NCBI RefSeq assembly: GCF_036195325.1
Contig: NZ_CP108101.1
Location: 7,006,001 to 7,070,000 of the forward strand
Origin: Streptomyces sp. NBC_00234
GTDB lineage: Bacteria; Actinomycetota; Actinomycetes; Streptomycetales; Streptomycetaceae
Reading direction: 5' to 3'
Length of the DNA stretch: 64,000 nucleotides
The stretch's first letter is position 1. Each line of letters starts with the position of its first letter. The notes below the pieces were generated by a model. It was given only the letters and a program-made list of their open reading frames with translations. It did no database searches and had not been told where the DNA came from. Positions 35,180 through 43,363 of the stretch are shown here, piece after piece. The position numbers and the translations under genes are program-made.

Positions 35180-35773
35180 TCACCAGCCCGCGGACGGCCC
35201 CGTCAGCTCTCTGATCGCCGGCCTCGCGGCATCCAGCACCGTCAGGAACCACGCCGAGAACGGCGCCTTCGCGTGGCGCTCGGCCAGCTCCTCCGCGGTC
35301 ACGAAGGCCGTCTCGCCGACCTCCTCCGCGTCCGGCCTCAACTGCTCCTGGGCCAGGCCCACGAAGAGGTGGTTGAACTCCTGCTCCACCAGGCCCGACG
35401 CCGGGTCCGGGTGGTTGTAACGGACCGTGCCCGCCTCGGCGAGCAGCGAGGGGGAGATCCCCAGCTCCTCGTACGTACGACGGGCGGCGGCGGCGAAGGG
35501 GGCCTCGCCCGGATAGGGGTGGCCGCAGCAGGTGTTCGACCAGACGCCGGGGGAGTGGTACTTGCCGAGCGCGCGGCGCTGGAGCAGCAGCCGCCCCTGC
35601 TCGTCGAAGAGGAAGACGGAGAAGGCCCGGTGCAGCTGACCGGGGGCCTGATGGGCTGCGAGCTTCTCCGCGGTGCCGATGGTGGTGCCGCTCTCGTCGA
35701 CCAGTTCGAGCATGATCGCTTCTGCGGTGCCGTTCGACGACATGTGCGCCGCGGTGGCTGGTGTGGTCGGCAT
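35180..35773 (-). CDS. idi: isopentenyl-diphosphate delta-isomerase (type I)
   Basis: The 197-residue protein starts at ATG 35773, with GAAGGA 5 bases upstream; ATG 35779 would overlap that site. It interconverts isopentenyl and dimethylallyl diphosphate. The Nudix-type core is HRAFSVFLFDEQGRLLLQRR. The catalytic cysteine is in SNTCCGHPYPGE (residue 82 or 83) and the catalytic glutamate in EQEFNHLFVG (about 130-132). HRAF, TCCGHP and EFNHL contribute the metal-binding histidines. It supplies both C5 units for the hopanoid operon that begins about 12 kb downstream. Confidence 0.94.
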   Translation of the reverse strand: MPTTPATAAHMSSNGTAEAIMLELVDESGTTIGTAEKLAAHQAPGQLHRAFSVFLFDEQGRLLLQRRALGKYHSPGVWSNTCCGHPYPGEAPFAAAARRTYEELGISPSLLAEAGTVRYNHPDPASGLVEQEFNHLFVGLAQEQLRPDAEEVGETAFVTAEELAERHAKAPFSAWFLTVLDAARPAIRELTGPSAGW

Positions 35774-35878
35774 ACCCATCCTTCGCTTTGGTCCCCGGCC
35801 CCGTGCGCCGGGCCCCTGGAGTCCGGTCAAGTCTGCCGCACAAAAGCCGCTTGTCAGTACTTCGCCCCCGGGCATGTC

Positions 35879-35910
35879 CCCCTGCCGCGCCGCGAACGGC
35901 GCGGCAGGGG
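35879..35910. terminator. terminator hairpin
   Basis: A perfect 13-bp stem, CCCCTGCCGCGCC (35879-35891) with 35898-35910, and a 6-base loop lie about 35 bases after the methyltransferase-GNAT gene and before idi on the same strand. Confidence 0.75.
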
Positions 35911-35943
35911 AAACCCGGCCCCGGCCGGAACCGGACGCCGGAC

Positions 35944-37212
35944 TCAGACTCCGAAGGCCGCCGGGTACTGGATCATGCCCGTCGCCACCGGTGCGGAATC
36001 GTCGAGCACCAGGGCCATCATCGCCTCGTCGGGCACCTCGAAGCCGGGCCGGATGGCGAACCGCGACGCCGGTACGAAGCCGAACGCCGGGTAGTAGTCC
36101 GGATGGCCGAGCACCAGGACCAGCCGCTCGCCGCGCAGGCGGGCCGCGTCCAGCACGGCCCGCACCACCGCGCGGCCCGCGCCCTGCTTCTGGTACGCGG
36201 GGGCGGTGGACACCGGGGCCAGTGCCAGTGCCGGGGCGTCACCGACCCGGCACCGGGTCAGCAGGGCGTACGCCGCAACGGAACCGTCCGGGGCCTCCGC
36301 GACGTACGAGAGGCCCGACAGCCAGGCCCCGGGATCCTCGCGCAGCGCGTCGACGAGACCGGCCTCGTCGGGCGTCGGGAAGGCCGCCGCGTTCACGGCG
36401 TGGACGGCGGCCCGGTCGGCCTCCGTCTCCGGCCGGGTCGGCCAGCGCGGATCGGCGGGGCGCAGCACGTAGCCGGCGTAGCCGTACTCCGCGCCGTGCT
36501 CGCGCCGCATGGCCAGCTCCTCACGGGTGGACGCGAGCGCCCACTCCATACCCGGAGCCGAGGGATCGGCGGCGGCCGCGTGCTCGGCGAGCGGGACGTA
36601 GTACTCGTCCCAGTCGCTCTCGGGCTGCACCAGCATCCCGAGCACCCGGCAGCCCGCCGCGACGGCCGCCGCCGTGTTCGCGGCCACCGGGCGCAGCGAA
36701 CCGTGCCGCTCCCAGAAGGCGCGGGCCTCGTCGGTGGGTGCGTCCGTCGTCCAGACGCACTCGGTGATCACCAGCGAGCCGCCCGGGGCGAGCAGCCGCT
36801 GCCAGTCGCGCAGCGCGGTGTCGAAGCCGATGTTGTACGCCGAGCCCTCGGCCCAGACGAGATCGAACGATCCGTCCGGGAAGTCGGGACCGGTGAGGTC
36901 GGCCATGTCGGCCTTGACGGTGCGGATGCGGTCGCCGAGACCCCGGGACTCGGCGGCCTCGCGCAGTTCGTCGAGGAACGGCTCGTGCAGATCGACGGCG
37001 GTCACCTCGGCGCCCGCCTCCGCCGCGAGCAGCAGGGCGGCCCGGCCGGGGCCGCAGCCCAGGTCGAGGACGCGCGGACGGACCGGCTGCGGTCCCGCGA
37101 GGGCGAGCAGCTGCCGGGTGGTGGCATCGGAGCCGGGGCTCTGCCGGGGAAGGTGGTGGTGCAGGGAGAAGAACGCCTCGTAACGCACGGCGGCGTCGGA
37201 GTGGTCGGTCAA
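35944..37212 (-). CDS. fusion protein: SAM-dependent methyltransferase + GNAT N-acetyltransferase
   Basis: The 422-residue protein starts at ATG 37212. Residues 1-250 form a class I methyltransferase with motif I VLDLGCGPGRAALLLAAEAGAEVTAVDLHEPF, a motif II region DLVWAEGSAYNIGF, and LLAPGGSLVITE. Residues 265-422 form a GNAT acetyltransferase with acceptor strand LALAPVSTAPAYQKQGAGRAVVRAVLDAA, where Q-K-Q-G-A-G-R is the acetyl-CoA loop, and VLVLGHPDYYPAFGFVPAS. Both active-site loops look intact, so two activities are expected. The C-terminal half resembles putative acetyltransferases such as YhbS. The substrates are unknown, and the fusion suggests sequential modification of one substrate or a regulatory pairing. 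Confidence 0.87.
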   Translation of the reverse strand: MTDHSDAAVRYEAFFSLHHHLPRQSPGSDATTRQLLALAGPQPVRPRVLDLGCGPGRAALLLAAEAGAEVTAVDLHEPFLDELREAAESRGLGDRIRTVKADMADLTGPDFPDGSFDLVWAEGSAYNIGFDTALRDWQRLLAPGGSLVITECVWTTDAPTDEARAFWERHGSLRPVAANTAAAVAAGCRVLGMLVQPESDWDEYYVPLAEHAAAADPSAPGMEWALASTREELAMRREHGAEYGYAGYVLRPADPRWPTRPETEADRAAVHAVNAAAFPTPDEAGLVDALREDPGAWLSGLSYVAEAPDGSVAAYALLTRCRVGDAPALALAPVSTAPAYQKQGAGRAVVRAVLDAARLRGERLVLVLGHPDYYPAFGFVPASRFAIRPGFEVPDEAMMALVLDDSAPVATGMIQYPAAFGV

Positions 37213-37268
37213 CGTGGGAAACCCTTGTGTGAGAGGGCTCCGGCCAACGCGGCGACGGTGAGTCGGGG

Positions 37269-37340
37269 CTACTGGCCGAGAACCCGGGAGATGAGGAAGG
37301 ACCGATTGCTGCGCCGGGCAGCCGTCGCCGTGACCGTCAT
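37269..37340 (-). CDS. candidate 23-residue leader peptide or micro-gene
   Basis: An ATG at 37340 preceded by GAGGAG with a 9-base gap opens a 23-codon frame (MTVTATAARRSNRSFLISR, then VLGQ) ending at TAG 37269, 56 bases before the methyltransferase-GNAT fusion start. The ribosome site is as good as that of any large gene here. It could be a regulatory leader of that gene or a tiny protein. I do not recognise the sequence as a described family. Confidence 0.4.
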   Translation of the reverse strand: MTVTATAARRSNRSFLISRVLGQ

Positions 37341-37428
37341 CAATCTCAGCTCCTCATTCGCACACGGTGTCGCACCACAGGAAGACCCGCAGGGCTCGGG
37401 GAACCCTAGCACCGGCCGCCCACAGCCG

Positions 37429-38370
37429 TCAGAGACAGAGCTTCGCCTCGTGCTCGGCATGCCCGGCCGGCTCCAGCTGGAAGGTGCAGTGCTCCACGTC
37501 GAAGTGGTCGCCGAGGCAGCCCTGGAGCTCGTGGAGCAGCTTCTCGTGCCCTATCGAGTCCAGCACCTCCTGGCGCACCACCACGTGTGCGGAGAGGACC
37601 GGCATGCCCGAGGTGATCGTCCACGCGTGCAGATCGTGGACGTCCAGCACCCCCGGCAGCGCCGTGATGTGCTCCCTGACCTCGCCCATGTCGACCCCCT
37701 TGGGCGCCGCCTCCAGCAGCACGTTGAGCGTCTCCCGGAGGAGTTTCACCGTACGGGGGACGATCATGAGGCCGATCACCAGTGAGGCGATGGGGTCGGC
37801 GGCCTGCCAGCCGGTGGCCATGATGATGCCCGCCGACACCAGCACGGCGACCGAGCCCAGGGTGTCCGCCAGGACCTCCAGATAGGCGCCCCGCACGTTG
37901 ATGCTGTCCTTCTGCCCCCGCATCAGCAGGGACAGGGAGACCAGGTTGGCGACCATGCCCACGGCGGCGAAGGCGATGGCGAGTCCGCCCTTGGTCTCGG
38001 CCGGGGTGATGAAACGGTTGACCGCCTCGAAGACCAGGAATCCGCCGACCCCCAGCAGCAGCAGACAGTTGGCCAGTGCCGCGAGGATCTCGGCGCGGGC
38101 GAAGCCGAAGGTCCGGTTGAGCCCGGCCGGCCGGTTGGCGAAGTGGATGGCGAGCAGGGCCATGCCGAGACCCAGCGCGTCGGTCGCCATGTGGGCCGCG
38201 TCCGCGATCAGGGCCAGCGAGTCGGAGAGCACGCCACCGACGATCTCCATGACCATGACACCGAGCGTGATGCCCAGCGCGATCCGCAGCCGTCCCTTGT
38301 ACGCGGCAGCCGCCGTGCCCGTCGGGGGCGGCCCGCCGTGCGTATGCCCGTGATCGTGGCCAGCCCCCAT
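37429..38370 (-). CDS. cation diffusion facilitator (zinc/cadmium-type) transporter
   Basis: The 313-residue protein has a histidine-rich N-terminus (GAGHDHGHTHGG) likely to bind metal, six membrane helices, and the CDF transport-site motifs LIADAAHMATDALG (H-x-x-x-D, helix II) and EVLADTLGSVAVLV (helix V). A cytoplasmic C-terminal domain follows (ITALPGVLDVHDLHAWTITSGMPVLSAHVVV), a ferredoxin-like dimerisation domain with histidines. It exports divalent metal by proton exchange. The HxxxD/D-type site points to zinc, cadmium or cobalt. It belongs to the CzcD/ZitB branch. Confidence 0.93.
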   Translation of the reverse strand: MGAGHDHGHTHGGPPPTGTAAAAYKGRLRIALGITLGVMVMEIVGGVLSDSLALIADAAHMATDALGLGMALLAIHFANRPAGLNRTFGFARAEILAALANCLLLLGVGGFLVFEAVNRFITPAETKGGLAIAFAAVGMVANLVSLSLLMRGQKDSINVRGAYLEVLADTLGSVAVLVSAGIIMATGWQAADPIASLVIGLMIVPRTVKLLRETLNVLLEAAPKGVDMGEVREHITALPGVLDVHDLHAWTITSGMPVLSAHVVVRQEVLDSIGHEKLLHELQGCLGDHFDVEHCTFQLEPAGHAEHEAKLCL

Positions 38371-38481
38371 GAAAACGCCTCCGGTCCGGTGGAACGACGC
38401 GGGCGCGGTCCGCCCGATGGGGTTCAGTCAACTACGGGTGGGGGGTATAGGGCAACACGGCACTGAACACCGTTGTCATAT

Positions 38482-38515
38482 GCTCTGACCTGCGGAAACG
38501 TTCGCAGGTCAGAGC
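38482..38515. terminator. terminator hairpin downstream of galE
   Basis: A perfect 13-bp stem, GCTCTGACCTGCG with 38503-38515, and an 8-base loop GAAACGTT lie 22 bases beyond the galE stop and precede the CDF transporter promoter on the same strand. Confidence 0.8.
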
Positions 38516-38536
38516 CGTGCGGTGATCGTGTACGAG

Positions 38537-39520
38537 TCAGAGGGCACGCGCTTCGGGATGGCGCAGGCACCAGCCCTCCCAGGCGGACTCGACCATGTCG
38601 CGCACCCCGCGGCGGGCGGTCCAGTCCAGTTCCTCCGACATCCGGGCGGCCGAGGCGACGGCCTTGGCCGCGTCACCGGCCCGGCGCGGCTCGACGACGG
38701 GATCCAGCGGCAGGCCGGTGACCTCGCCCACCAGATCGGCCAGCTCGCGCACCGAGACGCCTTCGCCCCGGCCCACGTTCACCGTCAGGTCTCCCGCACC
38801 GGTCCGCTCGCCGAGCTTCCGAGCGACGGCGAGGTGCGCCTCGGCGAGATCCGCGACATGGATGTAGTCGCGCACACAGGTGCCGTCCGGCGTCGGGTAG
38901 TCGTCGCCGAAGATCCGCGGGGCCTCACCGCGCGTGAGCCGGTCGAAGAACATCGGGATGACATTGAAGACACCGGTGTCCGCGAGTTCGGGCTGCGCGG
39001 CGCCCGCCACGTTGAAGTAGCGCAGACAGGCGGTCGAGAGGGAGTGCGCCCGCCCCGTCGCACGCACCAGCCACTCGCCGGTGAGCTTCGTCTCGCCGTA
39101 GGGGTTGATGGGGGCGCACGGGGTGTCCTCGGTGATGAGCTCCACATCGGGCACGCCGTAGACGGCGGCGGACGAGGAGAAGAGGAAGCGCTGCACACCG
39201 GCGGCGACGACGGCTTCGAGCAGCACGGTCAGCCCGCCCACGTTCTCGCGGTAGTAGAGCAGCGGCTGCTCCACGGACTCACCGACCTGCTTCTTCGCCG
39301 CGAGATGCACCACACCGGTCACGGAGTGCTCGGCCAGGACCCGGTCGAGCAGCTCACGGTCCGATGCCGAGCCCCGCACGAGGGGGATGTCCTCGGGCAG
39401 CCGTCCCGCCATACCCGTGGAGATGTCGTCGAGTACGACGACGCTCTCCCCGGCCGAGGCCATGGCCTTCGCCACATGCGCCCCGATGTAACCCGCTCCA
39501 CCTGTAATCAGCCACGTCAT
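38537..39520 (-). CDS. galE: UDP-glucose 4-epimerase
   Basis: The 327-residue extended short-chain dehydrogenase has an N-terminal NAD motif GGAGYIGAHVAKAMASAGESVVVLDD, the catalytic SSSAAVYG serine region, and the YxxxK in NPYGETKLTGEW. The FNVAGAAQPELADTG and RDYIHVADLAEAHLAV segments are galE-typical. It interconverts UDP-glucose and UDP-galactose. It is divergent from the glycopolymer operon (start at 39748), so it may supply the sugar nucleotide that the GT2 enzyme there uses. That link is contextual only. Confidence 0.93.
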   Translation of the reverse strand: MTWLITGGAGYIGAHVAKAMASAGESVVVLDDISTGMAGRLPEDIPLVRGSASDRELLDRVLAEHSVTGVVHLAAKKQVGESVEQPLLYYRENVGGLTVLLEAVVAAGVQRFLFSSSAAVYGVPDVELITEDTPCAPINPYGETKLTGEWLVRATGRAHSLSTACLRYFNVAGAAQPELADTGVFNVIPMFFDRLTRGEAPRIFGDDYPTPDGTCVRDYIHVADLAEAHLAVARKLGERTGAGDLTVNVGRGEGVSVRELADLVGEVTGLPLDPVVEPRRAGDAAKAVASAARMSEELDWTARRGVRDMVESAWEGWCLRHPEARAL

Positions 39521-39747
39521 GGCGCCAGCTTAGGTGGTGCCCCCACCGCGGTTTGTGGGCCGAGGTGTTGATCGACGATGATGATCGCGAACGGCGCCGG
39601 ATAGTGCCCGACCGTCCCGAACGGAGCATAAACGGGCGGTGAACTCGGCCTTCCGTTCATCCGATAGCCTCAGCCGACGTGCCGCGGGCCCGCCTCCGGG
39701 CCGCACTGTCGCGCGCCGTTTCCGCCAGCGCCAAGGAGTGAGTTCGT

Positions 39748-41580
39748 CTGTCGACCGCCATCCTCACCGGTGCGCCGGTACCCGGATCGTCGCTCGAGGA
39801 CGATCTGCGGTCCCTGGGCTTTGACGTACGGGCAGCCAACGACGCGACCGAGGCCGCCGAACTGCTCGCCGCGGTTCCCGCCGGCCGACGCGTCGCACTG
39901 GTCGACCCCCGCTTCGTCGGTCACGTCCACGCGCTGCGGCTCGGCCTGACCGACCCCCGGTTCGCCGCCGCCACCGTCCCCGGAGCACTCACCGCGCAGC
40001 CCGAGGCCCGGGCGGCACTCGTGCGCGCCCTGGACAGGACCGTGGCCGCGGTCGGCGCGGGAAGCCCCGTCGGGCCCGCGACCGCCGACCCGGACGCCGA
40101 GGACCGTACGGTCCCGGGCCGCCTCGCCGTGGCCCTGGCGGCCGAGGGCACCCCGGTGCAGCGCCCCGAGCTCGGTTCGCTCACCGCCGCCGTGCCCACC
40201 GATCCCGAAGCACGCGCCGCGGCCCGGACGGCCGTCGACGCCGTGGACGACGAGGCGGTACGGCTGCGCAGCGCGGTGAAGGCCCACGACGGCTTCGTCA
40301 CCACCTTCTTCATCAGCCCGTACTCCCGCTACATCGCCCGCTGGTGCGCGCGCCGCGGGTTCACCCCGAACCAGGTCACCACCGCCTCGCTGATCACCGC
40401 TCTGATCGCGGCCGGCAGCGCGGCGACCGGCACCCGCGGCGGCTACGTCGCCGCCGGTGTGCTGCTGCTCCTCTCCTTCGTCCTGGACTGCACGGACGGG
40501 CAGCTCGCCCGCTACTCGCTGCAGTACTCGACGATGGGCGCCTGGCTGGACGCCACGTTCGACCGGGCCAAGGAGTACGCGTACTACGCGGGCCTCGCGC
40601 TCGGAGCGGCCCGGGGCGGCGACGACGTATGGGTGCTCGCGCTCGGCGCGATGGTGCTCCAGGCGTGCCGCCACATAGTCGACTTCTCGTTCAACGAGGC
40701 CAATCACGACGCGGTCTCCAACACGAGCCCAACGGCAGCGCTCTCCGACCGGCTCGACAGCGTCGGCTGGACGGTCTGGCTGCGGCGGATGATAGTGCTG
40801 CCGATCGGCGAGCGCTGGGCCATGATCGCCGTGCTGACCGCGCTGACCACCCCCCGGATCGTGTTCTACGCCCTGCTCGTCGGCTGTTCCCTGGCCGCCT
40901 GCTACACCACCGCGGGCCGTCTGCTGCGCTCGCTGACCCGCAAGGCGCGGCGCACCGACCGGGCCGCGGTGGCCCTCGCGGACCTCGCGGACTCCGGGCC
41001 GCTCGCCCGCGCCGTGGCCGCCGTGAGCCCCCGGCTGCGCGGTGGCTTCACCGCCCCGCTGGTGGCGCTCACCGGCGCGCTGGCGATGATCGCCGCCGCC
41101 CTCTTCCTGCCGTACGGCAGCTGGCTTACGGTGGCCGTGGCCGCGCTCTACGTGGTCCTTTCCGGCATCGCCGTATCGCGCCCGCTCAAGGGCGCCCTCG
41201 ACTGGCTCGTACCCCCGTTCTTCCGGGCGGCGGAGTACTGCACGGTCCTCGTTCTGGCGGCCCGCAGTGACGTGCCGCACGCCGTTCCCGCGGCTTTCGG
41301 ACTGGTCTCGGCCGTCGCCTACCATCACTACGACACGGTGTACCGCATTCGCGGAGGCACCGGCGCGCCGCCCCAGTGGCTGGTGCGGACGATCGGTGGA
41401 CACGAGGGCCGGACCGCTGTGGTGGCCGTGTTCGCCGCCGTACTGACTCAGCACTCAGGTTTCACCACGGCTCTCACCGCGCTCGCGGTGGCCGTGGCTC
41501 TGGTGGTGCTCGTGGAGTCCATCCGCTTCTGGGTGTCCTCCTCGGCCCCCGCCGTACACGACGAAGGAGAACTCGCATGA
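39748..41580 (+). CDS. CDP-alcohol phosphatidyltransferase, DUF5941-type, large fusion
   Basis: The frame opens after a TGA at 39739 and has no ATG, GTG or TTG until GTG 40021, yet coding character and sequence continue upstream. A CTG at 39748 lies 9 bases after a perfect AAGGAG (39733-39738), so CTG is the probable start (610 residues). Residues 1-190 look like a Rossmann domain with degenerate nucleotidyltransferase character. The CDP-alcohol phosphotransferase core follows, beginning SPYSRYIARWCARRGFTPNQVT and including DCTDGQLARYSLQYSTMGAWLDATFD, which contains all four motif aspartates, plus multiple membrane helices. It would transfer a phosphoalcohol from a CDP- or NDP-activated donor. 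It overlaps the next gene by 4 bases. Confidence 0.82.
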   Translation: MSTAILTGAPVPGSSLEDDLRSLGFDVRAANDATEAAELLAAVPAGRRVALVDPRFVGHVHALRLGLTDPRFAAATVPGALTAQPEARAALVRALDRTVAAVGAGSPVGPATADPDAEDRTVPGRLAVALAAEGTPVQRPELGSLTAAVPTDPEARAAARTAVDAVDDEAVRLRSAVKAHDGFVTTFFISPYSRYIARWCARRGFTPNQVTTASLITALIAAGSAATGTRGGYVAAGVLLLLSFVLDCTDGQLARYSLQYSTMGAWLDATFDRAKEYAYYAGLALGAARGGDDVWVLALGAMVLQACRHIVDFSFNEANHDAVSNTSPTAALSDRLDSVGWTVWLRRMIVLPIGERWAMIAVLTALTTPRIVFYALLVGCSLAACYTTAGRLLRSLTRKARRTDRAAVALADLADSGPLARAVAAVSPRLRGGFTAPLVALTGALAMIAAALFLPYGSWLTVAVAALYVVLSGIAVSRPLKGALDWLVPPFFRAAEYCTVLVLAARSDVPHAVPAAFGLVSAVAYHHYDTVYRIRGGTGAPPQWLVRTIGGHEGRTAVVAVFAAVLTQHSGFTTALTALAVAVALVVLVESIRFWVSSSAPAVHDEGELA

Positions 41581-42314
41581 TCGGCCTCGTACTGGCAGCC
41601 GGTGCAGGACGACGTCTGCGCCCCTACACGGACACGCTTCCCAAGGCGCTCGTCCCTGTCGACGGCGACAAGACGGTCCTCGACCTCACGCTGGCCAACT
41701 TCGCCGAGGTCGGACTCACCGAGGTCGCGATCGTGGTCGGCTACCGCAAGGAAGCCGTCTACGCCCGCCAGGCGGAGCTCGAGGCGAAGTACGGCGTGAC
41801 GCTCACGCTGATCGACAACGACAAGGCCGAGGAGTGGAACAACGCCTACTCCCTGTGGTGCGCGCGTGAGGTCCTGAAGCGGGGCGTCATCCTCGCCAAC
41901 GGCGACACCGTGCACCCGGTCTCCGTCGAGAAGACCCTCCTGGACGCCCGCGGCAAGGGCCAGAAGATCATCCTCGCCCTCGACACGGTGAAGAACCTCG
42001 CCGACGAGGAGATGAAGGTCATCACGGAGGAGGGCAAGGGCGTCCAGCGCATCACCAAGCTGATGGACCCGGCCACCGCCACCGGCGAGTACATCGGTGT
42101 CACCCTCATCGAGCCCGAGGCCGCCGAGGAGCTCGCCGACGCGCTGAAGGTCACTTTCGAGCGCGACCCCGACCTCTACTACGAGGACGGCTACCAGGAG
42201 CTCGTGAACCGCGGCTTCCAGATCGACGTGGCCCCGATCGGCGAAGTGACGTGGGTCGAGATCGACAACCACGACGACCTCGCGAAGGGCCGTGAGATCG
42301 CGTGCCAGTACTGA
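41577..42314 (+). CDS. nucleotidyltransferase (LicC/IPCT-like, sugar- or alcohol-phosphate)
   Basis: The 245-residue protein begins MIGLVLAAGAGRRLRPYTDTLPKALVPV, the NTP-binding loop GAGxRLxPxT with the conserved PKxL/PK lysine. ANGDTVHPV carries the metal-binding aspartate and EEWNNAYSLWCA matches the phosphocholine or inositol-1-phosphate cytidylyltransferase group (IPCT, LicC). The product is therefore probably a CDP- (or other NDP-) alcohol that feeds the CDP-alcohol phosphotransferases encoded either side. It overlaps the previous gene as ATGA, and the next gene starts inside its last codons. The exact alcohol is not determined by sequence; glycerol-1-phosphate is suggested by the next gene. 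Confidence 0.88.
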   Translation: MIGLVLAAGAGRRLRPYTDTLPKALVPVDGDKTVLDLTLANFAEVGLTEVAIVVGYRKEAVYARQAELEAKYGVTLTLIDNDKAEEWNNAYSLWCAREVLKRGVILANGDTVHPVSVEKTLLDARGKGQKIILALDTVKNLADEEMKVITEEGKGVQRITKLMDPATATGEYIGVTLIEPEAAEELADALKVTFERDPDLYYEDGYQELVNRGFQIDVAPIGEVTWVEIDNHDDLAKGREIACQY

Positions 42315-43363
42315 CCCGGCTCATTCCGTCCCCGGTCGTCGTCGACATCAGGCGCGGCGCCATGGACGATCTGGCGGGTCTCCTGGCGGACCAGCGGATC
42401 TCCAACTCGGGCAAGCTCGCGATCGCGATCAGCGACGGCTCGGGACGCGCCCTGCGCGAGAGGCTCGCCCCGCTGCTCCCGGGTGCCGACTGGTATCCGG
42501 TGACCGACGGCACGATCGACTCGGCGGTGAAACTCGCCGACGGCATCAAGGGCAACCGGTACGACGCCGTCGTCGGCCTAGGCGGCGGGAAGATCATCGA
42601 CGTGGCGAAGTACGCCGCGGCGCGCGTCGGCCTGCCGCTGGTCGCGGTCGCGACGAACCTGTCGCACGACGGGCTCTGCTCGCCGGTCGCCACCCTCGAC
42701 AACGACAACGGGCGCGGCTCCTACGGAGTCCCCACCCCGATCGCCGTGGTCATCGACCTCGACATCATCCGTGAGGCACCCGCCCGGTACGTACGTTCCG
42801 GCATCGGCGACGCGATCTCGAACATCTCCTGCGTCGCCGACTGGGAACTCGCCCACGAGGTCAACGGCGAGGAGATCGACGGTCTCGCCGCGGCCATGGC
42901 GCGACAGGCCGGCGAGGCCGTGCTGCGCCACCCCGGCGGTGTCGGCGACGACGCCTTCCTCAAGGTGCTGGCCGAGGGTCTCGTCCTGACGGGCATCTCC
43001 ATGTCGGTCGCCGGGGACTCCCGGCCGGCCTCCGGTGCCTGCCACGAGATCAACCACGCCTTCGACCTGCTGTATCCCCAGCGGGCGGCCAGCCACGGCG
43101 AGCAGGTCGGCCTCGGCGCCTGCTTCGCCATGCACCTGCGCGGAGCACACGAGGAATCGCTGCTGATGGCGGAGATACTGCGACGCCACGGCCTGCCGGT
43201 GCTGCCCGAGGAGATCGGCTTCACGGTCGACGAGTTCGTGACCGCCGTCGACTACGCGCCGCAGACGCGGCCCGGACGCTTCACGATCCTGGAACACCTC
43301 AACCTGTCCACCGACCAGATCAAGGACGCATACGCCGACTATGCAAAAGCCATCGGTAGCTGA
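42302..43363 (+). CDS. iron-containing alcohol dehydrogenase (sn-glycerol-1-phosphate dehydrogenase-like)
   Basis: The 353-residue protein starts at GTG 42302, inside the previous gene by 13 bases. The NAD loop is VVGLGGGKIIDVAKYAAARVGLPLVAVAT, then TNLSHDGLCSPVATL. The metal-site histidines lie in SGACHEINHAFD near residue 255 and in AASHGEQVGLG near 273. This layout is that of AraM/EgsA, the NAD(P)-dependent sn-glycerol-1-phosphate dehydrogenases, rather than of ordinary group III alcohol dehydrogenases. It would reduce dihydroxyacetone phosphate to sn-glycerol-1-phosphate, an alcohol mostly known from archaeal lipids. 3-Dehydroquinate-like or other dehydrogenases remain possible. Confidence 0.85.
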   Translation: MPVLTRLIPSPVVVDIRRGAMDDLAGLLADQRISNSGKLAIAISDGSGRALRERLAPLLPGADWYPVTDGTIDSAVKLADGIKGNRYDAVVGLGGGKIIDVAKYAAARVGLPLVAVATNLSHDGLCSPVATLDNDNGRGSYGVPTPIAVVIDLDIIREAPARYVRSGIGDAISNISCVADWELAHEVNGEEIDGLAAAMARQAGEAVLRHPGGVGDDAFLKVLAEGLVLTGISMSVAGDSRPASGACHEINHAFDLLYPQRAASHGEQVGLGACFAMHLRGAHEESLLMAEILRRHGLPVLPEEIGFTVDEFVTAVDYAPQTRPGRFTILEHLNLSTDQIKDAYADYAKAIGS

